Part shown: piece after piece, positions 1 to 12,000 of the stretch
Numbering within the stretch: the stretch's first letter is position 1
Layout of the letters: the number at the start of each line of letters is the position of its first letter
Notes under the pieces: model-generated
Database searches by the model: none
Told to the model about the DNA's origin: nothing
What the model saw: the letters and a program-made list of their open reading frames with translations, nothing else
NCBI GenBank assembly: GCA_026936335.1
Contig: JAPMXV010000049.1
Span: forward strand, 248,001-312,000
Source: Mantamonas sphyraenae
Lineage: Eukaryota > CRuMs > Mantamonadidae
Reading direction: 5' to 3'
DNA length: 64,000 nucleotides
Position numbers and translations under genes: made by a program

Positions 1-3000
1 TCAGTTCTGCCACAGTCTTGTCATGCTCTTCCTTCAGCTCAGTCAATGCATCCTCATGCGACTCATCCTTGACAACGAGCGCATGCGCATGCTGCTCCTT
101 CAGCTCTTCCACAGCGTTGCCATGCTCTTCCTTCAGCCCAGACATGGCCTTGTCATGCTCTTCCTCCAGCTCAGTCAGTGCGTCCTCATGCGACTCATCC
201 TTGACAACAAGCGCTTGCGCATGCTGCTCCTTCAGTTCTGCCACAGCCTTGTCATGCTGTTCCTTCAGCTCAGTCAGTGCATCCTCATGCGACCCATCCT
301 TGACAACGAGTGCATGTGCATGCTGCTCCTTCAGTTCTGCCACAGCCTTGTCATGCTGCTCACTCAGCTCAGTCAGTGCATCCTCATGCGACTTATCCTT
401 GACAACAAGCGCTTGCGCATGCTGCTCCTTCAGTTCTGCCACAGTCTTGTCATGCTCTTCCTTCAGCTCAGTCAATGCATCCTCATGCGACTTATCCTTG
501 ACAACAAGCGCTTGCGCATGCTGCTCCTTCAGTTCTGCCACAGTCTTGTCATGCTCTTCCTTCAGCTCAGTCAATGCTTCCTCATGCGACTTATCCTTGA
601 CAACGAGCGCTTGTGCATGCTGTTCCTTCAGTTCTGCCACAGCCTTGCCATGCTCTTCCTTCAGCGCAGACATGGCCTTGTCATGCTCTTCCTCCAGCTC
701 AGTCAGTGCGTCCTCATGCGACTCATCCTTGACAATGAGCGCATGTGCATGCTGTCCCTTCAGTTCTGCCACAGCCTTGTCGTACTGCTCCTTCAGCGCA
801 GTCAGTGCATCCTCATGCGACCCATCCTTGACAACGAGCGCTTGTGCATGCTGTTCCTTCAGTTCTGCCACAGCCTTGCCATGCTCTTCCTTCAGCCCAG
901 ACATGGCCTTGTCATGCTCTTCCTTCAGCGCAGTCAGTGCATCCTCATGCGACCCATCCTTGACAACAAGCGCTTGTGCATGCTGTTCCTTCAGTTCTGC
1001 CACAGCCTTGCCATGCTCTTCCTTCAGCGCAGACATGGCCTTGTCATGCTCTTCCTCCAGCTCAGTCAGTGCGTCCTCATGCGACTCATCCTTGACAATG
1101 AGCGCATGTGCATGCTGTCCCTTCAGTTCTGCCACAGCCTTGTCGTACTGCTCCTTCAGCGCAGTCAGTGCATCCTCATGCGACCCATCCTTGACAACGA
1201 GCGCTTGTGCATGCTGTTCCTTCAGTTCTGCCACAGCCTTGCCATGCTCTTCCTTCAGCCCAGACATGGCCTTGTCATGCTCTTCCTTCAGCGCAGTCAG
1301 TGCATCCTCATGCGACCCATCCTTGACAACAAGCGCTTGCGCATGTTGCTCCTTCACTTCTGCCACAGCCTTGCCATGCTCTTCCTTCAGCGCAGACATG
1401 GCCTTGTCATGCTCTTCCTCCAGCTCAGTCAGTGCGTCCTCATGCGACTCATCCTTGACAATGAGCGCATGTGCATGCTGTCCCTTCAGTTCTGCCACAG
1501 CCTTGTCGTACTGCTCCTTCAGCGCAGTCAGTGCATCCTCATGCGACCCATCCTTGACAACGAGCGCTTGTGCATGCTGTTCCTTCAGTTCTGCCACAGC
1601 CTTGCCATGCTCTTCCTTCAGCCCAGACATGGCCTTGTCATGCTCTTCCTTCAGCGCAGTCAGTGCATCCTCATGCGACCCATCCTTGACAACAAGCGCT
1701 TGCGCATGTTGCTCCTTCACTTCTGCCACAGCCTTGCCATGCTCTTCCTTCAGCGCAGACATGGCCTTGTCATGCTCTTCCTCCAGCTCAGTCAGTGCGT
1801 CCTCATGCGACTCATCCTTGACAATGAGCGCATGTGCATGCTGTCCCTTCAGTTCTGCCACAGCCTTGTCGTACTGCTCCTTCAGCGCAGTCAGTGCATC
1901 CTCATGCGACCCATCCTTGACAACGAGCGCTTGTGCATGCTGTTCCTTCAGTTCTGCCACAGCCTTGCCATGCTCTTCCTTCAGCCCAGACATGGCCTTG
2001 TCATGCTCTTCCTTCAGCGCAGTCAGTGCATCCTCATGCGACCCATCCTTGACAACAAGCGCTTGCGCATGTTGCTCCTTCACTTCTGCCACAGCCTTGC
2101 CATGCTCTTCCTTCAGCGCAGACATGGCCTTGTCATGCTCTTCCTCCAGCTCAGTCAGTGCGTCCTCATGCGACTCATCCTTGACAATGAGCGCATGTGC
2201 ATGCTGTCCCTTCAGTTCTGCCACAGCCTTGTCGTACTGCTCCTTCAGCGCAGTCAGTGCATCCTCATGCGACCCATCCTTGACAACGAGCGCTTGTGCA
2301 TGCTGTTCCTTCAGTTCTGCCACAGCCTTGCCATGCTCTTCCTTCAGCCCAGACATGGCCTTGTCATGCTCTTCCTTCAGCGCAGTCAGTGCATCCTCAT
2401 GCGACCCATCCTTGACAACAAGCGCTTGCGCATGTTGCTCCTTCACTTCTGCCACAGCCTTGCCATGCTCTTCCTTCAGCGCAGACATGGCCTTGTCATG
2501 CTCTTCCTCCAGCTCAGTCAGTGCGTCCTCATGCGACTCATCCTTGACAATGAGCGCATGTGCATGCTGTCCCTTCAGTTCTGCCACAGCCTTGTCGTAC
2601 TGCTCCTTCAGCGCAGTCAGTGCATCCTCATGCGACCCATCCTTGACAACGAGCGCTTGTGCATGCTGTTCCTTCAGTTCTGCCACAGCCTTGCCATGCT
2701 CTTCCTTCAGCCCAGACATGGCCTTGTCATGCTCTTCCTTCAGCGCAGTCAGTGCATCCTCATGCGACCCATCCTTGACAACAAGCGCTTGCGCATGTTG
2801 CTCCTTCACTTCTGCCACAGCCTTGCCATGCTCTTCCTTCAGCCCAGACATGGCCTTGTCATGCTCTTCCTTCAGCTCAGTCAGTGCATCCTCATGCGAC
2901 TCATCCTTGACAACGAGCGCTTGCGCATGTTGCTCCTGCAGTTCTGCCACAGTCTTGTCATGCTGTTCCTTCAGCTCAGACATGGCCTTGTCATGCTCTT

Positions 3001-6000
3001 CTTTCAGCTCAGTCAATGCATCCTCATGCGACTTATCCTTGACAACAAGCGCTTGCGCATGCTGCTCCTTCAGTCTCCACAGTCTTGTCATGCTCTTCCT
3101 TCAGCTCAGTCAGTGCGTCCTCTTGCGACTCATCCTTGACAACAAGCGCTTGCGCATGTTGCTCCTTCAGTTCTGCCACAGTCTTGTCATGCTCTTCCTT
3201 CAGCTCAGACATGGCCTTGTCATGCTCTTCCTCCAGCTCAGTCAATGCATCCTCATGCGACTCATCCTTGACAACAAGCGCTTGCGCATGCTGCTCCTTC
3301 AGTTCTGCCACAGCCTTGTCATGCTCTTCCTTCAGCTCAGTCAATGCATCCTCATGCGACTCATCCTTGATAACGAGCGCCTGTGCATGCTGTTCCTGCA
3401 GTTCTGCCACAGCCTTGTCATGCTGCCCCTTCAGTTCAACCACCACTGTGTCGTGCTCCTTCTCCAGCCCAGTCACCACTACCTCGTGCTCTGCCTTCAT
3501 CGCAGCCAGTGCCTCCTTCATCTGCGTACGCTGCTCCCCACGTTCCCTTTCAAACTCTTCTCGCTCTTTCTGCACCGCCTCATCAAGCGCAGCCTTTCTC
3601 TCCTCCTCCATCTGCGCCCTCAAAGCGGCCAACGCCTCCTCCTTCTCCGTTTCCTTCAGCTGCACTGCCCCAGCCCACTTGCGACGCGACCCAGCCAGCT
3701 GCATCACCATCACCGCTTGTTTCTTCGCCGCCTCTCGTCGCCGCTCTCGCTCATCCCGACCATGGCCATCCACGCCATCATCCGTTCTCGACTCTGTGTG
3801 TGCCCCGCCTTCCTCGTGGTCCACTTCTGCCTCCACATAGGCCCGACGCACACTGCCCGTGTGCTTTTGCGCTCGCGCCATCCACACATCCTCACTGCCA
3901 CCGTTACCAGCACCACCACCAGCGCCAGTATCGCTACCCACGTCGTCACCGCCATTGCCCCAGCCCACAGTGTTCACCTCCTCCACACCCTCTCTGTACA
4001 CGGCGCCCAGTCGTCCATCCATCATCTCCGCCTCCAAGTGGTGGGCCATATCTGTCCCCGTCAGCTCTTGGGCCCTCGCACACACGACACAGCTGTCGAC
4101 GTCGTGCCTCAGCGGGTTCTCTGCACGCTCCTGTGCCAGCAGTGCCTCGCAATGGTCACGCGCAGCAGCCAACGCGACCAAGTGCGCCGCGTGCGCAAGC
4201 TCCAATTCCAACGCCGTCTGCGACGCCATACGACGCTCCTCAGCCACTGCCTCTGCTGTCCGCTCTTGCAGTGCCAATGCACCTGCCAGCCATTGCTGCT
4301 GGGTGTCCCATGCAGCCCACAGCTCTCGACGTTGGCACTGTGCACGCTCCTGCACATCAACAATCGCGTCCATTCCTTCGGACGAGAGTGTGTGACGCAC
4401 CCCGCCGACGTTGTCTGCAATCGACACAACGTCGAGTGTGCGACGGTGATCAGCTTCCAGACGGCTCCGCAGTGCCACCAGTGCCTGGTCGTGTTCAGCA
4501 CGAGCTGCTTCCAGGGTGGCTTGTGCAGCCCGTCCCAACGAGGATTGTTGCTCATCCAGCGCCTCTTGCTTCTCTCTCTCTAGCTGTTGGGCTTGATTCT
4601 CGAGCGCCTCTTGCTTCTCCATCTCCAGATGGCGGGCTTGGTCTCGCAACGCCGACTGTTTCTGCGCCTCCAGGTCGTGCGCCAGACTGTTCAACGCCGC
4701 ACGCTTCTCTTCTTCAAACTGCCTGGACATCTGTTTCAATCTGTGCTTTTCCTCCACACGATTGCTTTCACTGTCTTCAAGCTTGGAGTATGCGTTCTTA
4801 AGCGCCAACTTAATCTGCTTCAACTTTGCCCGATGCTCTTCTCGCTCTGTGTCAAGCTCTTCTTCGTGAGATTCAACCAGATCTGCGATCTGGTTTTCGT
4901 GTGACACTTGAAGCTCGTCCACCAAACTTCGGGATTCCATCTGCGCATCCCGAAGCTGACGCAACAGCATAGCTGCGTGATCTTCGTGTTCCGAAGACAG
5001 TTCATGGTAGAGGTCATCGAGCGCAGCCTCTCTCTCCTCCTCCATCTGCGCCCTCAAAGCGGCCAACGCCTCCTCCTTCTCCGTTTCCTTCAGCTGCACT
5101 GCCCCAGCCCACTTGCGACGCGACCCAGCCAGCTGCATCACCATCACCGCTTGTTTCTTCGCCGCCTCTCGTCGCCGCTCTCGCTCATCCCGACCATGGC
5201 CATCCACGCCATCATCCGTTCTCGACTCTGTGTGTGCCCCGCCTTCCTCGTGGTCCACTTCTGCCTCCACATAGGCCCGACGCACACTGCCCGTATGCTT
5301 TTGCGCTAGCGCCATCCACACATCCTCACTGCCACCGTTACCAGTACCACCACCAGCGCCAGTATCGCTACCCACGTCGTCACCGCCATTGCCCCAGCCC
5401 ACAGTGTTCACCGCCTCCACACCCTCTCTGTACACGGCGCCCAGTCGTCCATCCATCACCTCCGCCTCCAAGTGGTGGGCCATATCTGTCCCCGTCAGCT
5501 CTTGGGCCCTCGCACACACGACACAGCTGTCGACGTCGTGCCTCAGCGGGTTCTCTGCACGCTCCTGTGCCAGCAGTGCCTCGCAATGATCACGCGAAGC
5601 AGCCAACGCGACCAAGTGCGCCGCGTGCGCAAGCTCCAATTCCAACGCCGTCTGCGACGCCATACGACGCTCCTCAGCCACTGCCTCTGCTGTCCGCTCT
5701 TGCAGTGCCAATGCACCTGCCAGCCATTGCTGCTGGGTGTCCCATGCAGCCCACAGCTCTCGACGTTGGCACTGTGCACGCTCCTGCACATCAACAATCG
5801 CGTCCATTCCTTCGGACGAGAGTGTGTGACGCACCCCGCCGACGTTGTCTGCAATCGACACAACGTCGAGTGTGCGACGGTGATCAGCTTCCAGACGGCT
5901 CCGCAGTGCCACCAGTGCCTGGTCGTGTTCAGCACGAGCTGCTTCCAGGGTGGCTTGTGCAGCCCGTCCCAACGAGGATTGTTGCTCATCCAGCGCCTCT

Positions 6001-9000
6001 TGCTTCTCTCTCTCTAGCTGTTGGGCCTGGGATTGCAGAACTGAATCTTGCTCCCTCTCATGCATCTGATCCTTGACAACGAGCGCTTGTGCATGCTGTT
6101 CCTTCAGTTCTGCCACAGCCTTGTCATGCTCTTCCTTCAGCTCAGTCAGTGCATCCTCATGCGACCCATCCTTGACAACGAGCGCTTGTGCATGTTGCTC
6201 CTTCAGTTCTGCCACAGCCTTGCCATGCTCTTCCTTCAGCCCAGACATGGCCTTGTCATGCTCTTTCTTCAGCTCAGTCAATGCATCCTCATGCGACTCA
6301 TCCTTGACAACGAGCGCTTGCGCATGCTGCTCCTGCAGTTCTGCCACAGTCTTGTCATGCTGTTCCTTCAGCTCAGACATGGCCTTGTCATGCTCTTCCT
6401 TCAGCTCAGTCAGTGCATCCTCATGCGACTCATCCTTGATAACGAGCGCCTGTGCATGCTGTTCCTTCAGTTCTGCCACAGTCTTGTCATGCTGTTCCTT
6501 CAGTTCAACCACCACTGTGTCGTGCTCCTTCTCCAGCCCAGTCACCACTACCTCGTGCTCTGCCTTCATCGCAGCCAGTGCCTCCTTCATCTGCGTACGC
6601 TGCTCCCCACGTTCCCTTTCAAACTCTTCTCGCTCCTTCTGCACCGCCTCATCAAGCGCAGCCTCTCTCTCCTCCTCCATCTGCGCCCTCAAAGCGGCCA
6701 ACGCCTCCTCCTTCTCCGTTTCCTTCAGCTGCACTGCCCCAGCCCACTTGCGACGCGACCCAGCCAGCTGCATCACCATCACCGCTTGTTTCTTCGCCGC
6801 CTCTCGTCGCCGCTCTCGCTCATACCGACCATGGCCATCCACGCCATCATCCGTTCTCGACTCTGTGTGTGCCCCGCCTTCCTCGTGGTCCACTTCTGCC
6901 TCCACATAGGCCCGACGCACACTGCCCGTATGCTTTTGCGCTAGCGCCATCCACACATCCTCACTGCCACCGTTACCAGTACCACCACCAGCGCCAGTAT
7001 CGCTACCCACGTCGTCACCGCCATTGCCCCAGCCCACAGTGTTCACCGCCTCCACACCCTCTCTGTACACGGCGCCCAGTCGTCCATCCATCATCTCTGC
7101 CTCCAAGTGGTGGGCCATATGTGTCCCTGTCAGCTCTTGGGCCCTCGCACACACGACACAGCTGTCGACGTCGTGCCTCAGCGGGTTCTCTGCACGCTCC
7201 TGTGCCAGCAGTGCCTCGCAATGATCACGCGCAGCAGCCAACGCGACCAAGTGCGCCGCGTGCGCAAGCTCCAATTCCAACGCCGTCTGCGACGCCATAC
7301 GACGCTCCTCAGCCACTGCCTCTGCTGTCCGCTCTTGCAGTGCCAATGCCCCAGCCAGCCATTGCTGCTGGGTGTCCCATGCAGCCCACAGCTCTCGACG
7401 TTGACACTGTGCGCGTTCTTGCGCCTCCATGCGGAGCTGTGCGTTTGACCATTGTACCCCACTGTGTAAAGTGTTGCTCTGCAACAACTTCGGAAGCACT
7501 GACCCGCGTGCCAGCAGTTTACGTGCAAGGCTCTGCTCGCGTCGAATGCGCAGGGACATTCCCCTTTCCGAGTTCTGCGCGTACCACAGATGTCTTCTGG
7601 CCGCTGTTCTAGAAGCCGTGCCGTCCTTCGAAACCACATCCTCAGGTGCGAAACGCATCATGTAGCGCTTCCCAGATCCGTGTGCTCGCTTGTTGCTCAC
7701 TACCAACGACGCTTCGCACGTCTCCGGTTGGATCAATGACCAGGAGCATTTCACAGCCACTTCGGGCAGGCCACTTGAATCGATGGCCGCGTCTCGGCGT
7801 GCTGCCCATTCCAGTTCACTCAAACGATGCTGAAGTCGCGCATTGGTTCGCTGTGCCGTTCTGAGCTCTCCCTGCGCAATCAACACCTGCGCTTTGACCT
7901 TCTTCACGGCTGGATTCACGCTGGAGCGCTCAAGCCTATCTACCCGGCGCGTTGGCGCGACATCTGATTGCGTGTGCGCTCGCCTGTTCTCCGCGCCGAA
8001 TCTCTCCGCATCCTTCCACACTTCCTCCTCATCCAGAACAGGAGACAAAGCCGCTGGCACGGCGTACGGATGCCATACCTCCTGGCATTCCTTCTCCAGT
8101 CGCGAGCACTGTGCCTGCAAGCGTGCCACGGTCTCCACTGCATCTTCATCCCCTATCATTGCCTTGAAGCGATCCGCTTCTGCATATGCCTGGCGGAGTT
8201 GCTTACGTTTCAGCTTCAGCTCGCGCTCCAGCTGCATCAGAACACTCGGGCTGGCACCTGCATTTTCACCGACATCGCGAAGACCCTCATACCGCCGTTG
8301 GAACGTCAGCTTCTCGTCTTTTGCCTCCCTCAGTTCCTGACGAAGATTCTGCTCCGCATGGGTGGCCGCGGCAAGTGCGGATTGCACCATTCCCAACTCG
8401 CTCTGGCACCGAAGGTACCTGTCGGAAAGTTCGTCACGCTCTCGCATGGCCTCATTCCGTTCCGTGCGCATGGTTTCAGTTTGCTCTTGTCCACGATGCA
8501 GCTCTTCTTGGCTTTGTTTGGTGTGTACGCGAGCTGCATGCAGCTCCTCCACTGCCTTCCGCCTACCCTCTCGTGCCATTTGATGTTCCATTCGTGCCTC
8601 CTCCAGCTTAGCTTGTAGGTGATACGCCTCTGCTTGCTGCGTGTCACTGTTTTCGTCACCGTCTGTTCTCGTGGCCCGAAGATGAGCATTCTCAACCATG
8701 ATGCTGTCGAGCTTTTCACGCAATCGTTGAGCCTCGTGTTGAGCCTCCTTCAACGCGCTGCTGCTTTGATCTGCTTGCACTGTGGTTTCGGCAAGGCGTT
8801 CTTGCAGCCGTTTGACCGTGTCTCTCATCTGCACATTGTCTCGCTGCGCCTGCTCAAGTGCACGCCGGTGCTGAACTGCCTCACGCAGTGCTTGGTCCAG
8901 AGAGTCTTGAAGCTCATCCATCTTCACGGTTGGAGCGTGCTGTCCTTCCATCTCGTCTCCGTCGGTGCGCACCGTCATCTCCAGCTCCTCGCGCGTGCCG

Positions 9001-12000
9001 TCCAGCTCATCTTGCAGCTGGGCATGGGTCTCTGCCAATCGCCAGTGCTCAAACTCGTTGCGTTTGGCGTCTATTTCGACCGTTTGCAGCTTGTCTTGCA
9101 GAGAGTGGACGCGCTCCCGAAGCTCCTCGCGATCGGCCTCGAGGGCTTCCGCGCGTGCCAGAGCCCGCTCGAGTTCGCTGCGATCAACACGTGCCCTCAC
9201 TAGCTCCAGTTCGGCAGCATGGGAAGCTTCTTTGGCCTTCTGAGCCTCGTGTGTTTGAAGGATCGACTGCTGCTGTGCGCTTGCCAGGGCCTCGCGCATT
9301 TCCTCTGCACCGGCCAGCTCCCTCTGCAAAAGGTTGATCTGTGCACGAGCGTCTCCAAGCTCCACCTCACGATCTTGCAGACGAGCATGAACCGCGTTTC
9401 TCTCCCGTTGCAGCTCTTCTTCGTGTGTCCGGGCTCGAGCGACCATCGTCTCCGCTATCTGTTGCTCCTTTGAATGCAAGGCCGCTGCAGCCTCGGCCTG
9501 TCGTTGCATCTCGTTCACAAGCTCGGTGGCTTTGCGTGCTTCTTCTTGGGCCACTTCCACTTGTTGCCGTTGTTGTTGTAGCGCTTGCTTGATCTCAGCT
9601 TGCTGCTCGAGTTGTGTCTGCTGTGTCTCCACAGTCCCATTCAGCTTCTCCACAACCCGCTCCAGTCCTTTCGCTTCCCTCTCCGCCCTCAATGCTTCCT
9701 CTCGTGCCACCTGTGCCTCTTGCAAAGCTGCTCTTCGTCCCTCTTTTGCCTCCTGGGCTTCCTTTTCAGCTGATTTCGCTCGTGCTTCTGCTTCTCTTGC
9801 TCTCCCCTCAACAGCTTCCATTCGCACGCGCATCTCCTCCGCCTGTACATCCACCACCACCTTACCATCTTTCCCCTCCTCCCCTTCCTCTCCCCAGCGT
9901 CGCATCAACCGTTTCGCCTCCATCCCAGCCAGTGCTGCTTTTCCCTCCGCTTCCCCCAACGCTTTGTTCCACTCTCTCCGTGCTGCTTCGTGTTCTGCCC
10001 GCGCACGTGCAACTTCCCTTCGTGCCTCTTCGGCTTCAGCCATCGCTGCGTCTGCCCTCTGTTCCTCGCGCACCCGTCTGCTCTCCTCTCGTTTTCGTTC
10101 TCGTTCGCTGGCCCGAGCAGCATTCTCCAGCGCTTCACACTTCCGTTCATGCTCTTCTTGTGCACGCAACGTTTCCCTCTGAGCATCTGCAAGGGCAGCC
10201 CGTGCACTGCTGCGTTCCTCGACCCTCGCCAGCTTTGTGCTTGCCAGTGTTGCCTCCATCGTCCGCACAGCCTCTCGCTCTTGTTCCCACAGTGCGTGTG
10301 CTTCTGCTGCGCGCTGTTCCGCCCGCGTGCGCTCTTTCCTCTTCTCTCTTCTTCTCCATACTCTGTACATCCAGCTTGCGTTCCAACTGGGCCACTTTCA
10401 GAGCCAGGCGCTGCTCGTTTTCCACAGCCTCGTGCCTGCGAGCCTGTTCGGATTCCACTTCCAGTTGCAACTCATCCACGAGCGACTGAAGGTCGTTGTG
10501 TGCTTGTTCCTGACTTTGCTTGTCTGCACGCAGGTCGGCCACCGATTGGGTGAGCGTTTGGCACTCTTGCTCAGCATTGGCTGCACGTTGCTGTGCGAGG
10601 TCGAGCTGCTGTTGGAGAGAGTCAATGGTGAGCTGACGAGTGGCAAGCTGATCGTTGGAGCGGTTCAGCTGATCACGAAGGTCAGCCTGCGCTTGTTGTG
10701 TGTCGTCCAAGCTGCTCTGGCTCGTGGACGCTTCTGCTTCAAAGGTGTTGCATCGGGAATTGGATTCAGCAAGTGACTGCTCCAGCACCTGTGCTGTGGA
10801 TTCCAGGGTCTGGATGCGATCACAAGCTTCCGCGAGTTGTTCTGACGAGTGTGCTGCAGCTGCCTCAGCCTCTTCCCTGCTGCGTTGCAAGCGATCACCC
10901 AATGCTTGAGCGGCTCGGCGCAATGCTGTGTTCTCCTCGAGCAAGCGCTGCATGTCGGCGTCGTGCTCTCCGCGCGCTTTGACCTCACTCTCCAGCCGTG
11001 CTGCGACACTTGACGCCTCTGCTTGTGCATGTGACGCGGCGCGCAGTGCTTGCTCCAGGCGCTCGCGTAGGATGGGTAGCTGCTCGAGTTGTGTCTGCTG
11101 TGTCTCCACAGTCCCATTCAGCTTCTCCACAACCCGCTCCAGTCCTTTCGCTTCCCTCTCCGCCCTCAATGCTTCCTCTCGTGCCACCTGTGCCTCTTGC
11201 AAAGCTGCTCTTCGTCCCTCTTTTGCCTCCTGGGCTTCCTTTTCAGCTGATTTCGCTCGTGCTTCTGCTTCTCTTGCTCTCCCCTCAACAGCTTCCATTC
11301 GCACGCGCATCTCCTCCGCCTGTACATCCACCACCACCTTACCATCTTTCCCCTCCTCCCCTTCCTCTCCCCAGCGTCGCATCAACCGTTTCGCCTCCAT
11401 CCCAGCCAGTGCTGCTTTTCCCTCCGCTTCCCCCAACGCTTTGTTCCACTCTCTCCGTGCTGCTTCGTGTTCTGCCCGCGCACGTGCAACTTCCCTTCGT
11501 GCCTCTTCGGCTTCAGCCATCGCTGCGTCTGCCCTCTGTTCCTCGCGCACCCGTCTGCTCTCCTCTCGTTTTCGTTCTCGTTCGCTGGCCCGAGCAGCAT
11601 TCTCCAGCGCTTCACACTTCCGTTCATGCTCTTCTTGTGCACGCAACGTTTCCCTCTGAGCATCTGCAAGGGCAGCCCGTGCACTGCTGCGTTCCTCGAC
11701 CCTCGCCAGCTTTGTGCTTGCCAGTGTTGCCTCCATCGTCCGCACAGCCTCTCGCTCTTGTTCCCACAGTGCGTGTGCTTCTGCTGCGCGCTGTTCCGCC
11801 CGCGTGCGCTCTTCCTCTTCTCTCTTCTTCTCCATACTCTGTACATCCAGCTTGCGTTCCAACTGGGCCACTTTCAGAGCCAGGCGCTGCTCGTTTTCCA
11901 CAGCCTCGTGCCTGCGAGCCTGTTCGGATTCCACTTCCAGTTGCAACTCATCCACGAGCGACTGAAGGTCGTTGTGTGCTTGTTCCTGACTATGCTTGTC

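Larger units (their letters stand above)
1..3430 (-). repeat. 33-bp tandem array coding 11-residue (hendecad) repeats
   Basis: Read on the minus strand, the whole stretch is built of 11-residue units such as AELKEQHAQAL, VVKDESHEDAL, TELKEEHDKAM and SELKEEHGKAV. The DNA period is therefore 33 bp, with units of different type alternating in a larger pattern. Each unit has hydrophobic residues spaced as in an 11/3 coiled coil. The array continues past the left edge of the window. Similar units also occur in a smaller block at about 6060-6490, between two copies of the CxxC module. Confidence 0.9.

Noticed and set aside
1-3430. Possible CRISPR array or satellite DNA
   Set aside because: There are no unique spacers; the units abut one another, keep a reading frame and encode regular helix.
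18-4583. Plus-strand open frame of 1,521 codons, Cys/Ser-rich and repetitive
   Set aside because: It is the antisense of the hendecad array and of the CxxC module. Repeats whose period is a multiple of three stay open in several frames; the minus strand alone gives a protein continuous with the upstream coiled coil.
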